Shown here: positions 19,630-31,903 of the stretch, piece by piece
How the letters are laid out: each line of letters opens with the position of its first letter
Position numbering within the stretch: the stretch's first letter is position 1
Source of the DNA: CAWFLT01 sp963816795
Lineage (GTDB): Bacteria > Acidobacteriota > Vicinamibacteria > Vicinamibacterales > SCN-69-37
Direction: 5' to 3'
Assembly: GCA_963816795.1 (NCBI GenBank)
Contig: CAWFLT010000014.1
Location: 744,001-808,000 of the forward strand
Length of the DNA: 64,000 nt
Made by a program: the position numbers and the translations under genes
The notes under the pieces: model-generated
The model's database searches: none
The model's input: only the letters and a program-made list of their open reading frames with translations
What the model was told of the DNA's origin: nothing

Positions 19630-19725
19630 CGACGGTGCCCTCTAACATTACAGGCGCGCGGGCGCCACACACCGGCGCGGGTGTCCGCTTTGCTCTTCTC
19701 CGTGCCCTCTAGCCCTTGCTGCCGG
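19630..19725 (-). repeat. Dispersed GC-palindrome element, minus-strand copy
   Basis: Read on the minus strand this gap contains CTAGAGGGCACGGAGAAGAG, then GGACACCCGCGCCGGTGTGT, then GGCGCCCGCGCG. The same order of blocks occurs on the plus strand at 60975-61035 (CTAGAGGGCACGGAGAAGAA, GGACACCCCGCGCCGGTTTG, GGCGCGGGCCC). It lies between the end of the small membrane protein gene and the end of the convergent PQQ-propeller gene. Confidence 0.7.
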
Positions 19726-19736
19726 TGTCCTCGCGT

Positions 19737-20891
19737 CTACCCGCCGAATGCGTAAATGCGCCCATCGGAGTCGCCGATGACGATGCGGCCGCCGGCGACG
19801 GCGGGCGAGGCAGTGAACCCGGCGCCGGCGTCGTACTCCCAGACCTTCTTGCCGGTCGCGAGGTCCAGAACGTAGAGGTGTGCCGTCGCCGGAGCCGACG
19901 ACGACGCGGTCGCCGGCGATCGCGGGCGACGAGTCGACGCGCGCGCGCGTCATGAAAGACCAGCGGGGCTTGCCGGTCGCCATGTCGAGCGCGCGCACGG
20001 CTTTGTCGCGGCCGCCGATCACCATCAGGCCGTTCGCCAGCGCCGCGGAGGAGTAGAACGGAAACTGGCGGTCAGGATCTTCGAAGCGCCACTTGACCTT
20101 CTTGGCAGTTGATATCGACGGCGACGACGTCATTGGCGAACGTGCCGTAGTAGGCGACGCCCGCGGCGACGGCCGGCGATGCGGCCGTGTAGGCGGCGGT
20201 GTCGAGCGTCAAGACCTTCGCGCCGTCCGCGATCCGCACGCCGTGGAACGACTCGTCGCAGCCGCCGAAATAGGCGACGCCATTCCAGACCGCCGGCGTC
20301 GAATGCACGTAGTTGTCGGTCGCGGCCTTCCAGACCTGCTTGCCGGTCGCCGCGTCGAGCCCATACAGGCTGGCGTCGTACGATCCGATCAGCACGCGGT
20401 TGCCGGCGACGACTGGCGACGATTTGATCTCGGCGCCTGTCTTGAACGTCCACCTGGCCTTGCCGGTCGCGGCGTCAACGGCATGGAACACGCCGGACAA
20501 ATCGCCGATGTAGACGGTGCCGCCGGCCACCGCCGGCGACGACTCCCCGATGCCGATGTTGTCGGACGCGGCGCGATACTTCCACTTGACGGCGCCGGTC
20601 GCGGCATCGAGCGCGAGCAGCTCGCCCGTCGACACGCCGACGTAGACCGTGCCGTTGGCAATCGCCGCCGACGATTCGACCGTGGCGCCAGCCTCGTGCT
20701 TCCAGATCAGGCGGAGCGCCGCCGGCAGCGGCGCCGAGGCCACGCCAGTCAGGTTGGCGCTGTTCCTGAACTGCGGCCAGTCTCCTGAGGCCGGTGGCGC
20801 GGCCGGCGCCTGCTGAGCGGCGGCGACGATCGCCGCCATGGCGGCAAGCCCAGCCGCGGTCGCGGCGATGCGTCCGCGCGATCTTCGACAT
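19737..20891 (-). CDS. PQQ-binding-like beta-propeller protein, third gene of a tandem set (frame breaks)
   Basis: This secreted propeller protein has about 384 residues. The start at 20891 gives MSKIAR followed, after a one-base break near 20870, by an Ala-rich signal sequence and QQAPAAPPASGDWPQFRNS. At least seven near-identical blades follow, each with a DAATGK-W motif (LLALDAATGAVKWKY, FHAVDAATGKARWTFK, LYGLDAATGKQVWKA, RALDMATGKPRWSF). The regular blades suggest a BamB/quinoprotein-like eight-bladed ring. Further breaks lie near 20105 and 19880. No haem motif is visible, and the cofactor status is unknown. Its start codon lies two bases from the stop of the preceding gene, so the three propeller genes form one operon reading leftward. 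Confidence 0.75.
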
Positions 20892-20893
20892 CG

Positions 20894-22334
<1,441 letters not shown>

Positions 22335-22354
22335 TACGTTCCTCGCTCCAACAG

Positions 22355-24568
22355 CTACTGGTTCCGGTAGACCCGGAGGTTATCGAAAAACACGTCCGCG
22401 ATCCCGTCGCCGTAGATGCCCGGCGCGCCGGCTCGGTGCGGGATCTTGTCGGTCTTCTCGATGGTCCAGGCGGCCGGCTCCGGTTCGCCGACTGGCCAGA
22501 CTTTGCCCTGAACGAGCGTCGCGTTGCCCGGCTGATTCTGGACGCGCAACTTCATTCGGTACCACTTGTTCACGTCCCACGCGAACGGGACGCTGCACGG
22601 TCATCTCGTCGGCCGCCTGCCACGGATGAAGCTCGAGCTTCTGCGCGTTGCCGAAGAGCACCAGCTTGTAGCGCTGGTTGACGAGGCCGGCGTCGCCACG
22701 CTGTCGCCGCGATCTCGACGCCGCGCACGTCCACTTCGACCGTGTAATCGGACCAGGTCGGCCGGCCCATCAGCACGGTCGCGCGACGGCCGACGGTGTC
22801 GTCGCGCGGCCGGACGAGCTGGCCGGCGTTCTCGCCCTGACCGATCGTCGTCTTGCTGTTCGCCGTCCACCACGCCATCGGACCCTTGTCGGCCGCTGAA
22901 GTCGTACGTCCACGGCAGCGGCGGAATCACGCGGACGCGCGCTTGCGCCGTGACCTGACCGATGGTCGCCTTCACGAAGCCCGCACCAGCCAGACGCCGG
23001 GCGCGACGTAGGTGCCGTCCGGCCCGACGGTGCCTTGCACGGCGTCGAGCGTCCACTGCGCCGACGCGGCCGGTTCGTTGCGAATGAAATTGCCTTTGGC
23101 GTCGTACAGCTTGAGCGTGAACGCCTGCTTCTGACCGGGATCGAGGACCGCTTCGTACGGAAAGACCAGCGCCTGGGCAACGTCGCCCGGCGCGGCCGGA
23201 GCCGCCGCCGGCGGCGCGGCCGCGGCGGACTTCCGCCGGGTGCCGATCGCATACACATGTCCGGCCGAGTTGCGGATTGGTCGGCGGCGGCATCGAGACC
23301 ACGTAGATTCGTCCGTCGGCAACGATCGGCGACGCGACGACCGGCTCAGGGTCGGCCGCCGTGCCGATCAGGTCCTCGTCGACGACCTCGGCACCGGTCG
23401 CCGTTGGCCGGAGGATGTAGAACTTGCCGTTCTCGGTCCCGATGTACAGCTTGCCATCGGCGAGCACGGGCGAGCCCTTCTGCAACGTGCCGAGCGTCTT
23501 CTGCCACGCCAGGGCTCCGGTCTTCAGATCGAAGGCGCCGAGAATCGCGCTGTTGTCCACGGAATACAGCCGCTCGTTGTCCATGACGGGCGACGAGAAG
23601 GTCGGCAGGAACCCGCGCGTCACCCACTTGATCGACTTGCCGGTCAGCACGCCGCTGCCGGTGGCATCCATCGCCGCCACCATCCCCATCTCGGTGGTGT
23701 CGATGTTCTCCTCACCGTGCGAGATGTAGACGGTGTTGTCGCGGAACACGACGCCGTTGAGAATCGCGCGCTTGCTCACCTCCAGGCTCCACACCGGCTT
23801 GCCGGTGTTCACCTGAAGGGCATGGAACACGCCATCGGTGCCGCCGACGAGCAGGAGCCGCGACCCGTTCACATCGGCCACGATCGGCGTCGAGTAGTTC
23901 GTGTCGTAGTGACGCGCCTGCGGCGAGCTGATCCACATCGTCTGACCGGTACGCTTGTCGAACGCGAAGTACCGATTCCCCGGACGGCCCAGGTCCGGGC
24001 CCCAGTTCTGCAGCAGCGTGTTCAGAATGACTTTGTCACCCTCGATGATCGGCGACGTCGTCCGGCCGCCATGCGTCGTGATCGCACCGTATTCCTCCGG
24101 CAAGGAACGGCTCCATACCGTCTTGCCATCGGGAGCGAGCGCGATGAGCTCGGCGGCGACGGTGAACATGTAGATGTTGCCGGTGGCCGGATCGACGGCC
24201 GGCGATGCCCAACCCGCCCGATTCTGCGGCACGTCGGAGAGGTAGAGGCTGAACGCTCGCTCCCAGACGACCTTGCCGCTATCGACATCGACGGCGACGA
24301 GCCGTTCCTGCGTCGTCGAGACGTCGCCCGTCGTGACGGTCTGCAGGTACAGGCGATTGCCGAACACGACCGGCGCCGATCGGCCGCCGAAGTTCAGCGA
24401 CCAGGCGACGTTCTCCCCGGCGGGCGACCAGCGCGACGGCAGATTGGTTTCCGCCGACGTGCCATCGCGCCGCGGTCCGCGCCATTCCGGCCAATCGTTC
24501 GCCGCCAGGGTGGCCCCTGCGGCCAGGGTCACGAGTAAGACGATGACCTGTTTGGACATTGATCCCAT
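22355..24568 (-). CDS. PQQ-binding-like beta-propeller protein with C-terminal LamG-like domain (frame breaks)
   Basis: This secreted two-part protein has about 737 residues. The signal peptide (VIVLLVTLAAGATLA) is followed by NDWPEWRGPRRDGTSAETNL, and then a propeller with AVDVDSGKVVWERAF, AFDKRTGQTMWISS and AFDLKTGALAWQKTL. After an Ala/Pro-rich linker there is an Ig-like segment (AFTLKLYDAKGNFIRNEP). Last comes a concanavalin/laminin-G-like beta sandwich (RPTWSDYTVEVDVRG, KWYRMKLRVQNQPGNATLV) ending DVFFDNLRVYRNQ, a type often seen in sugar- or surface-binding modules. Breaks lie near 23270, 22985, 22890 and 22700. The start is 24568 or the internal ATG at 24559. It is the first gene of the three-gene propeller operon. 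Confidence 0.75.
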
Positions 24569-24574
24569 TCTCTC

Positions 24575-24735
24575 AGATCAAGAGCACCCAGCGCCGCGTA
24601 GCGGCGCTGGCCCGAGCGCGGGGGGTGGGGCCCCCGCGCTGTAATTAAGGCTGGCTTATCCTTATCCAATGGCGTGGGGCCCCGACCCCCATCGCCTCGG
24701 GCCAGCGCCACGATGGCCTGCGCTGGGTGCACGCA
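24575..24735. repeat. Inverted pair of GC-rich palindromic elements
   Basis: Two copies of the dispersed GC element face each other. The first (about 24583-24650) reads GCGCTGGCCCGAGCGCGGGG then GGTGGGGCCCCCGCGC. The second (about 24667-24720), on the opposite strand, reads GCGCTGGCCCGAGGCGATGG then GGGTCGGGGCCCCACGC. The AT-rich centre TAATTAAGGCTGGCTTATCC separates them. They occupy the whole gap between the start of the propeller operon and the end of the GMC gene, so a promoter for the propeller operon must lie within or beside them. Confidence 0.65.
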
Positions 24736-24741
24736 TCGCGC

Positions 24742-26372
24742 CTACACGATGAAATCCGCCGCCATGTCCCCGATCAGAGCGCACGCCGCGTGGGTCTGGC
24801 TGTTGACGACCGTCGGCATGATCGATCCGTCGGCGACCCGCAGGCCGTCGAGGCCGTGGACGCGGAGCTGCGCATCGACCACGGCCATGGGACCGGTCCC
24901 CATCCGGCAGGTGCCGCCGGGGTGAAAAATGGTGTCGGCGGTGCGCCGCACGAACGCCCGGAGATCGGCGCGCGTGCGAGTGGCCTCGGGCGGGTCGACC
25001 GCGGGCGCCGCGCAGCGCGCTGTAGGCGCTCGATCCGCCGAGCGCGAGTGCGAGGTCGACACCATCGACGAGCGCCTCGAGGTCGGCCGGTTCGGCGAAG
25101 TAGTTGGCCCGGATGACTGGCGCGGCGAGCGGGTCGGCCGATCGGAGCGTCAGGACGCCGCGACTGGCCGGCGTCGCCAGCGCGACGGTGAGCGTCACGA
25201 ACGGATCCGCGGTGTCGAGCCCGCGGCCGACATAGAACTGCAGGTCCGGCGGCCGCGGCGAGGCGGCACGGCTCGACCAGGTGAAGAGGCCGGCCGACAC
25301 CGTCGACGCCGCGAGCGGCTGTCGAGCGTTCCATCGCACACTCGCGCGCGGGTGGTCGTGGAGGTTCTCGCCGACGCCAGGCAGATCGGCCACGACCGTC
25401 AGGCCGTGTCGCCGGATGGCCGCAGCCGGGCCAATCCCCGAGAGCAGCAACAGCTTCGGCGAGTCGATCGCACCGGCGGAGAGCACGACCTCACGCGTCG
25501 CGCGCACGCGTTCGCGGGCACCATTGCGCAGCACCTCGATCCCCGTCACGCGGCGTCCGTCGACCAGCAGGCGCAGCGCCAGCGTGTTCGGCCACACCGT
25601 GAGGTTGGGGCGTGCCAGGACGGGCACGAGAAAGGCGGCCGCTGCCGAATGCCGGCGACCTTGGCGGATGTTCTTCTGATAGAAGCCCGCGCCCTGCTCC
25701 TGGCGGGCGCCGTTGAAGTCCCACTCGGGCCGCGCCGCAAATCCACGAGCCCGTGCCGCTTCGAGAAACGCGAGATGGCCGGCGTGCGGGTCGATCGTGT
25801 CGGAGACCGACTGCGGCCCGCCGCTCCCGTGATAGTCCGACGCGCCGCGCGAGTTGTCTTCGAGCCGGCGGAAGCGCGGCAGGAGCTCGCGGTAGCTCCA
25901 GGCGGGACCGGCGTCCTCGGCCCACGCGTCGAAGCACGACTGATGGCCGCGGACATAGGCCATGGCATTGATCGAGCTCGACCCGCCGTAGCCCTTGCCG
26001 CGAGGCCACTTCACCTGCCGGCCCCCGAGCCCCGGCTCGGGCTCGGTCGTGAAGTTCCAGTCGAGCGCCGTCCCGATCAGCGACGTCCATTTGCCCGGGG
26101 ACTGGATGAGCGGATTGGCTTCCGGACCGCCCGCCTCGATCACGAGCACGCGCGTCTGCGGATGCGCCGTCAACCGGTGCGCCAGGACACAGCCAGACGA
26201 TCCGGCGCCGACGATGATGACGTCGAACTCGCTGGCGCGGTTGCGCGGCCGGCTCGGGAGCGGCTGCGACGAGCGCCTGAGATTCGGCCAGCGCTTCCGG
26301 CTCGCCCGCGGCCCATGCCGCACCGCTCATCATCAGCGCGGACTGCTGCAAAAAACGTCGTCGACTCGGCAT
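24742..26372 (-). CDS. Tat-exported GMC family oxidoreductase (frame breaks)
   Basis: This is an FAD-dependent alcohol/choline-type oxidoreductase of about 543 residues, probably periplasmic. A twin-arginine signal (RRRFLQQSALMMSGA) is followed by the FAD-binding GAGSSGCVLAHRLTA, GMC signature 1 (PRGKGYGGSSSINAMAYVRG), and signature 2 (GAIDSPKLLLLSGIGP). The C-terminal active-site region reads HPGGTCRMGTGPM and NSQTHAACALIGD. Frame breaks near 26265 (after the signal) and 25040 disrupt the frame. Compared with choline dehydrogenase the core length is normal. Substrate unknown. It stands alone on the minus strand, divergent from a GH13 enzyme 58 bases away. Confidence 0.8.
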
Positions 26373-26430
26373 GCGTCAGTAGCCTATCGCAGTTGCGCCC
26401 GACGACCCGTCAGGGCTAGAACTGACGGAT

Positions 26431-28360
26431 ATGGCGATCGATCCACGAAGCGCGCCGATGGGTGCAACGCTCACGCCGGCCGGCACGACGTTTCGCGTGT
26501 GGGCGCCAAAGGCGCACACCGTGACCGTACGCGGCAGCTTCAACAACTGGACGGATCATCCGCTCGTCGCGATCGCGGATGGCCATTGGTTTGCGATCAT
26601 CCCCGGCGTCCAGGCCGGCGACGAGTACAAGTTTCACGTCGTCGGCGACGGCAGTCACGGGCCCAAGCGCGATCCGTACGCTCGAGAGATTGCGCTCGAT
26701 CCGCCGTGGCCTCACTCGAACTGCACGGTGACGGGGCGCAATGACTTCCCGTGGCACGACGCCGCGTTCCGACCGGCCCGCTTCGAGGACCTGGTGCTCT
26801 ACCAACTGCATGTCGGTGCGTTCTCCGCCACCGATGCGTCCGGCCGTGACGTGCGCGAGTCGCGGCCGGGACGGTTCCTCGATGTGCTGTTCCGGCTGGA
26901 GCATCTCGACGCGCTCGGGGTGAACGCGGTCCAGTTCCTGCCGATTCAGGAGTTCGGCACGGCACGATCGCTCGGCTACAACGGCACCGACTACTTCTCG
27001 CCGGAAATGGACTATGCGGTTGCGCCGGCCGATCCGGAGTTTCCGCGCTACGTCGCTGAGGCCAACCGGTTGCTGGTCGCGAAGGGGCTGCCGCCGTACG
27101 AGCCGGCCGCCCTCGAGAGCCAGACAGCGCAGTTGATGGCCATCGTGGACCTGTTTCATGTCTACGGCATCGCCGTCATCTTCGACGTCGTCTACAACCA
27201 TGCCGGCGGCGAATTCGGCGACGAGAGCCTCTACTTCTTCGATCGTCAGGTGCCCGGCGACCAGAACCGCAGCCTGTATTTCACCGATCAGGGATGGGCG
27301 GGTGGACTCGTCTTCGCCTTCTGGAAGCGCGAGGTCCGCCAGTTTCTGATCGACAACGCCGCTGCGCTGCTGGACGAGTATCACATCGATGGATTTCGCT
27401 TCGACGAGGTGACGGTCATCGACCGTCACGGCGGCTGGACGTTCCTGCAGGATCTCACTGACACGCTGCGGCATCTCAAGCCAGATGCGATCCTCATCGC
27501 CGAATACTGGGCCGATCAGCGCGCTGTGGTCCGGCCCCGGGCCGAAGAGGGCGCCGGCTTCGATGCCGTCGTCGCGAGCGGCCTGCGCGGGGCCATCCGC
27601 CAGGCCATCGCCCAGGCCTCGCGCGGAGGAGAAGCCCACGTCGACCTTGGCGCGGTCGCGGCAGCATTGATTCCCGAGCACGATGCGGCGTGGCGATCCG
27701 TCCAGCACCTGGAAAACCACGACGTCGTCCGCATCAACAATGAAACGGATCGCGAGCCCCGAATCGCCGCGCTCGCCGATCCATCAAGTCCGCGCTCGTG
27801 GTACGGGCGCAGCCGGAGCCGCGTCGCGAACGGCCTGCTCCTGACCGCGCCCGGCATCCCGATGCTGTTCATGGGCCAGGAGTTCCTGGAAGACAAGTAC
27901 TGGAGCGACAACCCCGACTTCTTCGCCGACACGCTCATCTGGTGGGAAGGACTCGAGACCGAACGGGCGATGCAGGATCACGTCCGCTTCATCCGGGATC
28001 TGATTGACGTGCGCCGCCAGCTTGCGGCGCTCAGAAGCGACCACATCAACGCCTATCACGTCAGCGACAGCAATCGGGTCCTGGCGTGCCACCGTTGGAC
28101 TGACGACGGCGACGATGTCGTCGTCATTGCGACGCTCCGCGAAGAGACGTGGGGCCACTACGATCTCGGCTTCCCGCGTCCCGGCCTCTGGCGCGAGATG
28201 TTCAACAGCGACGTCTACGACGGATCGGTTCGATCCGGCCGTCGCGGGAAGCGGCGGCCGTCTCGACGTCGCCGGACCACCTCGCGACGGCTTCGCGCAG
28301 TCGGCGACCGTCATGATTCCGGCGAATGGGTTGCTGGTCCTGGCAGCAGCACAGACTTGA
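26431..28360 (+). CDS. GH13 alpha-amylase family enzyme, branching-enzyme/trehalohydrolase type
   Basis: This enzyme of about 643 residues acts on alpha-glucans. An N-terminal CBM48-like domain (FRVWAPKAHTVTVRGSFNNW, residues 20-110) precedes the GH13 barrel. The four conserved regions are visible: DVVYNHAG near 252, GFRFDEVT near 321 with the nucleophile Asp, ILIAEYW near 356 with the acid/base Glu, and HLENHDVV near 428 with the transition-state Asp. The layout fits GlgB-like branching enzymes or maltooligosyltrehalose trehalohydrolase; the absence of treY or glg neighbours leaves this open. One break near 28225 shifts the last 45 residues, whose natural end is LLVLAAAQT at 28360. The 3' end overlaps the convergent dehydrogenase gene by 50 bases. 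Confidence 0.85.
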
Positions 28361-29378
28361 TCACGCGGCGGTCGTGCATCGCCTCGAACGCCTCGCGCCA
28401 TTGATGGAGGGGGGCCCGCAGGCCGACGATCTCCTCGGGCATCGTCAGTCCTTCGCTGAGGAGCTCAATCACACGTTCCCAGATCGGGAAGTTGTGGCTG
28501 AACGATCCCTGGAGCCGCACGTTCTTCAGGACGAGCGGATTGAGATCGGGCGCGTACGTTTCTGGCGACCAGCCGACCTTGGTGACCTGTCCATTCGGCC
28601 TCACGAGCCGCAGCGCGAGGTCGATCGCGGCGCTCGCTCCGGTCGCGTCGCACACCAGCTCGGCGCCGTCCGGGCAGGCCTCCCTCATCAGTGCGTCGAC
28701 GTCCTGCGTGTCGAGATCGATGACGTGCGTCGCGCCGAGCCGCATGGCCGTGTGAAGTCGTGACGCGTCCGCCGTCAATCCAGCGACCACCAGAGGATGG
28801 GCACCGGCGAGCGCGGCCATTCGGGTGCAGAGCAGGCCGATCGGCCCAGGACCGAGGATCATGACCGGATCGCCCGGACGAATCGTCGAGTTCACGCACA
28901 TGGCGTTGTAGGCGACGGCATGCGGCTCGGCGAGGCAGGCGACGTCGAATGACAACCCATCTGGAATCGCGTGCAGGCATCGTGCAGGGACGCGAACGAA
29001 CTGCGTCATCGCGCCATCCACCCCATAGCCAAACCCCTGCCGCTTCGGGCACAATTGGTAGCGGCCTGTCCGGCACATTACACACGCGCCGCAGATGCGC
29101 GCCGCGGTTTCACTGACGACCCGGTCCCCCTCCCTCAGGCCGGTCACGGCGCGGCCAAGACGAGTGACAGTGCCACAGAATTCATGGCCGAGAACGACGG
29201 GGACATTCACCTGCCATGATTGGGTATTCCAGTACTGATGAACGTCCGAGCCACAGACAGAGACCGCGCCGACCTCGAGCAGCACTTCGTCGGACTCGAT
29301 GGTCGGAATATCGACTTCACGAAGCTCCACCGCGTGCGGTCTCAATGCGTGCTGAACAATGGCCGGCTGTCTGGTCAT
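28311..29378 (-). CDS. Zinc-dependent medium-chain alcohol dehydrogenase (sorbitol/threonine dehydrogenase type)
   Basis: This is an intact MDR-superfamily dehydrogenase of 355 residues. The catalytic zinc ligands are Cys42 (VCGSD) and His65-Glu66 (GHEF). The structural zinc lobe is complete, with Cys96, Cys99, Cys102 and Cys110 (CGACVMCRTGRYQLC). The NAD-binding GPGPIGLL lies near residue 176, and IDLDTQD marks the second strand of the Rossmann fold. It probably oxidises a polyol or secondary alcohol with NAD; sorbitol, L-threonine and galactitol dehydrogenases are the nearest classes by motif. Its coding end overlaps the convergent GH13 gene by 50 bases, so the two messages are complementary there. 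Confidence 0.88.
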   Translation of the reverse strand: MTRQPAIVQHALRPHAVELREVDIPTIESDEVLLEVGAVSVCGSDVHQYWNTQSWQVNVPVVLGHEFCGTVTRLGRAVTGLREGDRVVSETAARICGACVMCRTGRYQLCPKRQGFGYGVDGAMTQFVRVPARCLHAIPDGLSFDVACLAEPHAVAYNAMCVNSTIRPGDPVMILGPGPIGLLCTRMAALAGAHPLVVAGLTADASRLHTAMRLGATHVIDLDTQDVDALMREACPDGAELVCDATGASAAIDLALRLVRPNGQVTKVGWSPETYAPDLNPLVLKNVRLQGSFSHNFPIWERVIELLSEGLTMPEEIVGLRAPLHQWREAFEAMHDRRVIKSVLLPGPATHSPES

Positions 29379-29493
29379 AAGTGCCTCGGCGATCGAATCG
29401 GGCTGTCATTACTGATCTGAGATCCAAATGCGTGAATTTCGAGCGGACTCTAACGTACTCTAGTAACACCGTTGTGATAAAGTGCAGGAGTTT

Positions 29494-29712
29494 ATGGCTG
29501 ACATTACTTCTCTTCTCGATAAGAAGATCTCCGAGCTCGAATCCCAGTTGACCGCGTTGAAGTCGGCGCGCGCGGCGCTGACTGGTCTGGCGATTATTCG
29601 AGCGTCGAAGGTAACTCGCCGCCGCAGGCGGAAGTTCACCGCCGCGCAACGTGCAGAAATCTCCCGCCGGATGAAGGCGACGTGGGCCGCCCGCCGTCGC
29701 GGCAAGGCGTAA
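29494..29712 (+). CDS. Small basic coiled-coil protein, possible nucleic-acid binder
   Basis: This protein of 72 residues starts at an ATG preceded by GGAG (29487-29490); an in-frame GTG at 29482 would add four residues. The first third (LLDKKISELESQLTALKSA) is a short coiled coil. The rest is very basic: VTRRRRRKFTAAQRAEISRR ends in MKATWAARRRGKA. The C-terminal S/TAAQR-x-I-S-x-x-MKA-x-WAARR pattern is common in small bacterial proteins of unknown function that look like DNA- or RNA-binding tails. The upstream stretch TTGTGATAAAGT could supply a -10 element. The surrounding intergenic DNA is more AT-rich than the neighbours. Function not established. Confidence 0.6.
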   Translation: MADITSLLDKKISELESQLTALKSARAALTGLAIIRASKVTRRRRRKFTAAQRAEISRRMKATWAARRRGKA

Positions 29713-29730
29713 GTCTTAGCAACCTGTTCG

Positions 29731-31903
29731 CTATCGGACAAGCAGGTCGATGCGTGGGAACGCGAAGTTCCCAGCGACTTCGTCGATGATGTTGATTTGG
29801 CACGTGTACAAGCCCGGCGCGAATCGGTCAGCAGGCACTTCGAACTGAAACAGCGCGGCTTTGCGATCGCCGGCGTCAATCACCGACCGGACAACGACGG
29901 GCGTTTCCATCACCTTCACCTTGCCCCGGTAGAAGGCCAGGCTCGTCCGGAGCATCGGTCCTTTACCGGGCTCCAAGGCGGGGTCGTAGACCTCGTAGTA
30001 GAAAAACAGTTTCTGGTCGCGACCGACGACATGGGTCAGGTTGGGGAGCAGCTGTACGCCGTCGCGTACCAGCGGGTTGTCGGACCGGCCTTTGGGCGCC
30101 GCCTGTAACTGCGTGCTGAGGACCACCGAGCTGACCTTCAGCGACGCCTGGGCGAGCTGCGGCACGCGGATCGGGGCCTCATAGGATCCGGTGAGGCCGG
30201 TTTCGTTCTCGCGGACGACGACCTTGAGCCCGAAGCGGCCGGGCGGCAACGTCATCCCCGACTGATAGAGCACCTGCTTGCCCGCGAGCGTCTTGCCGGT
30301 GCCGGCAGGAATCGTGAGCGTCTGCCGGAAGCGTCCGACGGGCTGTCCCATCTCGTCGAAGAGCATGCCGAGGACGTCGAGGGTGACCTTGTCCTTGCCG
30401 GCGGGCACCGGCACGGCCGAGCCCGGTACGGCCAGTGAAACCGGCACGTAGTACTTCTCGGCGGTCAGCCGGAAAAACTCCGCCGACGCGAACACCGGCA
30501 GGTCCGTCGCCGAGACGGCGGAGAACAACTGCTCCTGCAACTGAGCTTCGCGATCGTTGCGCGCGGTGTGCGCGAAGTCACGCTCCGCGTAATAGCCAGC
30601 GCGGGCCTCGACGCGAAGCCCCTCCTTCTTGACCCGCACCTGGATGCGGCGGAACCGCCCGTCTCTCGCCGCGTTGCCGCTGCTGTATCCGAGGATGTAG
30701 TACGCGGACATGTCGCGGTCGATCCGCCGGAACGCGGCGCCGAAGTCGTTGGTATCGGTGAACGCCGTCCCGCCCGTGTTGGCGGCGAGCGTCGTCAGCG
30801 AGTCTTGTGACGAGGCGAGCGAGGCGAACTGCTGCATGACGCCGGCGCCCGAAAACAGGCCGCGTCCACCCCCGCCTCGGCCGCCGCCGCCCCGGCCGCC
30901 GCCAGCCGCCGCGCGCGTCGCCGCCGGGCACGATCGCCTGAAGCCCGCGGGTGTCGACGGGATAAATCGACACGTTCGAGCGGACCGCCGCGTTGACGGC
31001 CGCGCGAAGCTCGACCTGGTTGTCGGCGCCGCTCCGCTGCATGCCGGCGCTGAAGTAGACGATCGCCTTCTTCTGTTCGATCCGCTGGAGAGATTCGGCG
31101 AGGGTCTTGATCGCTCGCAGCCGGACGTCGTTGTTGAACATGTCCGCTTCGCTCGTCTCAGCGGCGGCTTCTTCGGCGGCCGCGAGCGCCTCGTCGGTCG
31201 CGAGCGTGGATGCGTCCGGTGGCGGCGTCGCGGTGCCTTCGGTGTAGCCCAGTTGGTTGAGGACACCGGCAACCTTCGCCCGGTCGCCGGTGAAATCGGT
31301 CAAGACGTCGAGTGTGGTGCTGACTGTGGCCACGGCGATCAAGTCGGCCGGCGACATCTGCTCGTCCACGTACTTCTTCGCCGAATCGATCGACCGCTGC
31401 ACATCCTCGGGCGCCATCGAGCTGACGTCGAAGAGCAGGATGATCAAACGGCGTCCGACGAGCTCGTCGGCCGAGAACTTCGCCGGATCCGGTGCCGCCG
31501 GCGGAGCCCCTGCCGCCGGCGCGCCTGGCGCGAGTGCGGCAGGTTTGGCCGGCGCGGTCGCAGGCGCGGCGCCCGTGAGCACCCGCGATTCGACATCGCC
31601 CAGGAGCTCGCGCGAGAGGATCGGCGTGGCGTTCCGGTTGATCTCCTGGAACGAGAACGTCGAGACCTGTTGCGGCCGTCCATCTTCGACGACCTCGAAG
31701 TCGGCCGCGGTCAGACCGCGCACGATCTGGCCGCTCCGATCGCGGACGACGACGTCGACGAGGACCATCTCGCGGATCGCGCGGAAGACAGGCCCCTGCT
31801 GCTGCGCGGACGGCGCCCCGCCTGGCGCGGCCAGCGTCAAGAGACCCGCCAGCAGAAGGCCAGGCACGGCGAGAGGCGAGCGCGGCGCCGAGTCGAGGCG
31901 CAT
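29731..31903 (-). CDS. Exported VWFA-domain protein (one frame break)
   Basis: This secreted protein has about 724 residues. The signal peptide (VPGLLLAGLLTLAAPGGAPS) is followed by MVLVDVVVRDRSGQIVRGLT and ADFEVVEDGRPQQVSTFSF, the usual lead-in of acidobacterial VWFA proteins. An Ala/Pro-rich linker then precedes a von Willebrand A domain (LIILLFDVSSMAPEDVQRSI). The DVSSM sequence keeps the D-x-S-x-S-like metal site only partly. After a Gly/Arg-rich tract near 30900, where the frame breaks, comes YYILGYSSGNAARDGRFRRI and a C-terminal beta domain. Its ATG overlaps the stop of the upstream TonB receptor gene by one base (TGATG), so the two are translationally coupled and may work together at the cell surface. 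Function otherwise unknown. Confidence 0.75.

Noticed and set aside
26431..28360. Gene symbol treZ or glgB for the GH13 enzyme
   Set aside because: Catalytic motifs fit both classes and no trehalose or glycogen gene is adjacent.
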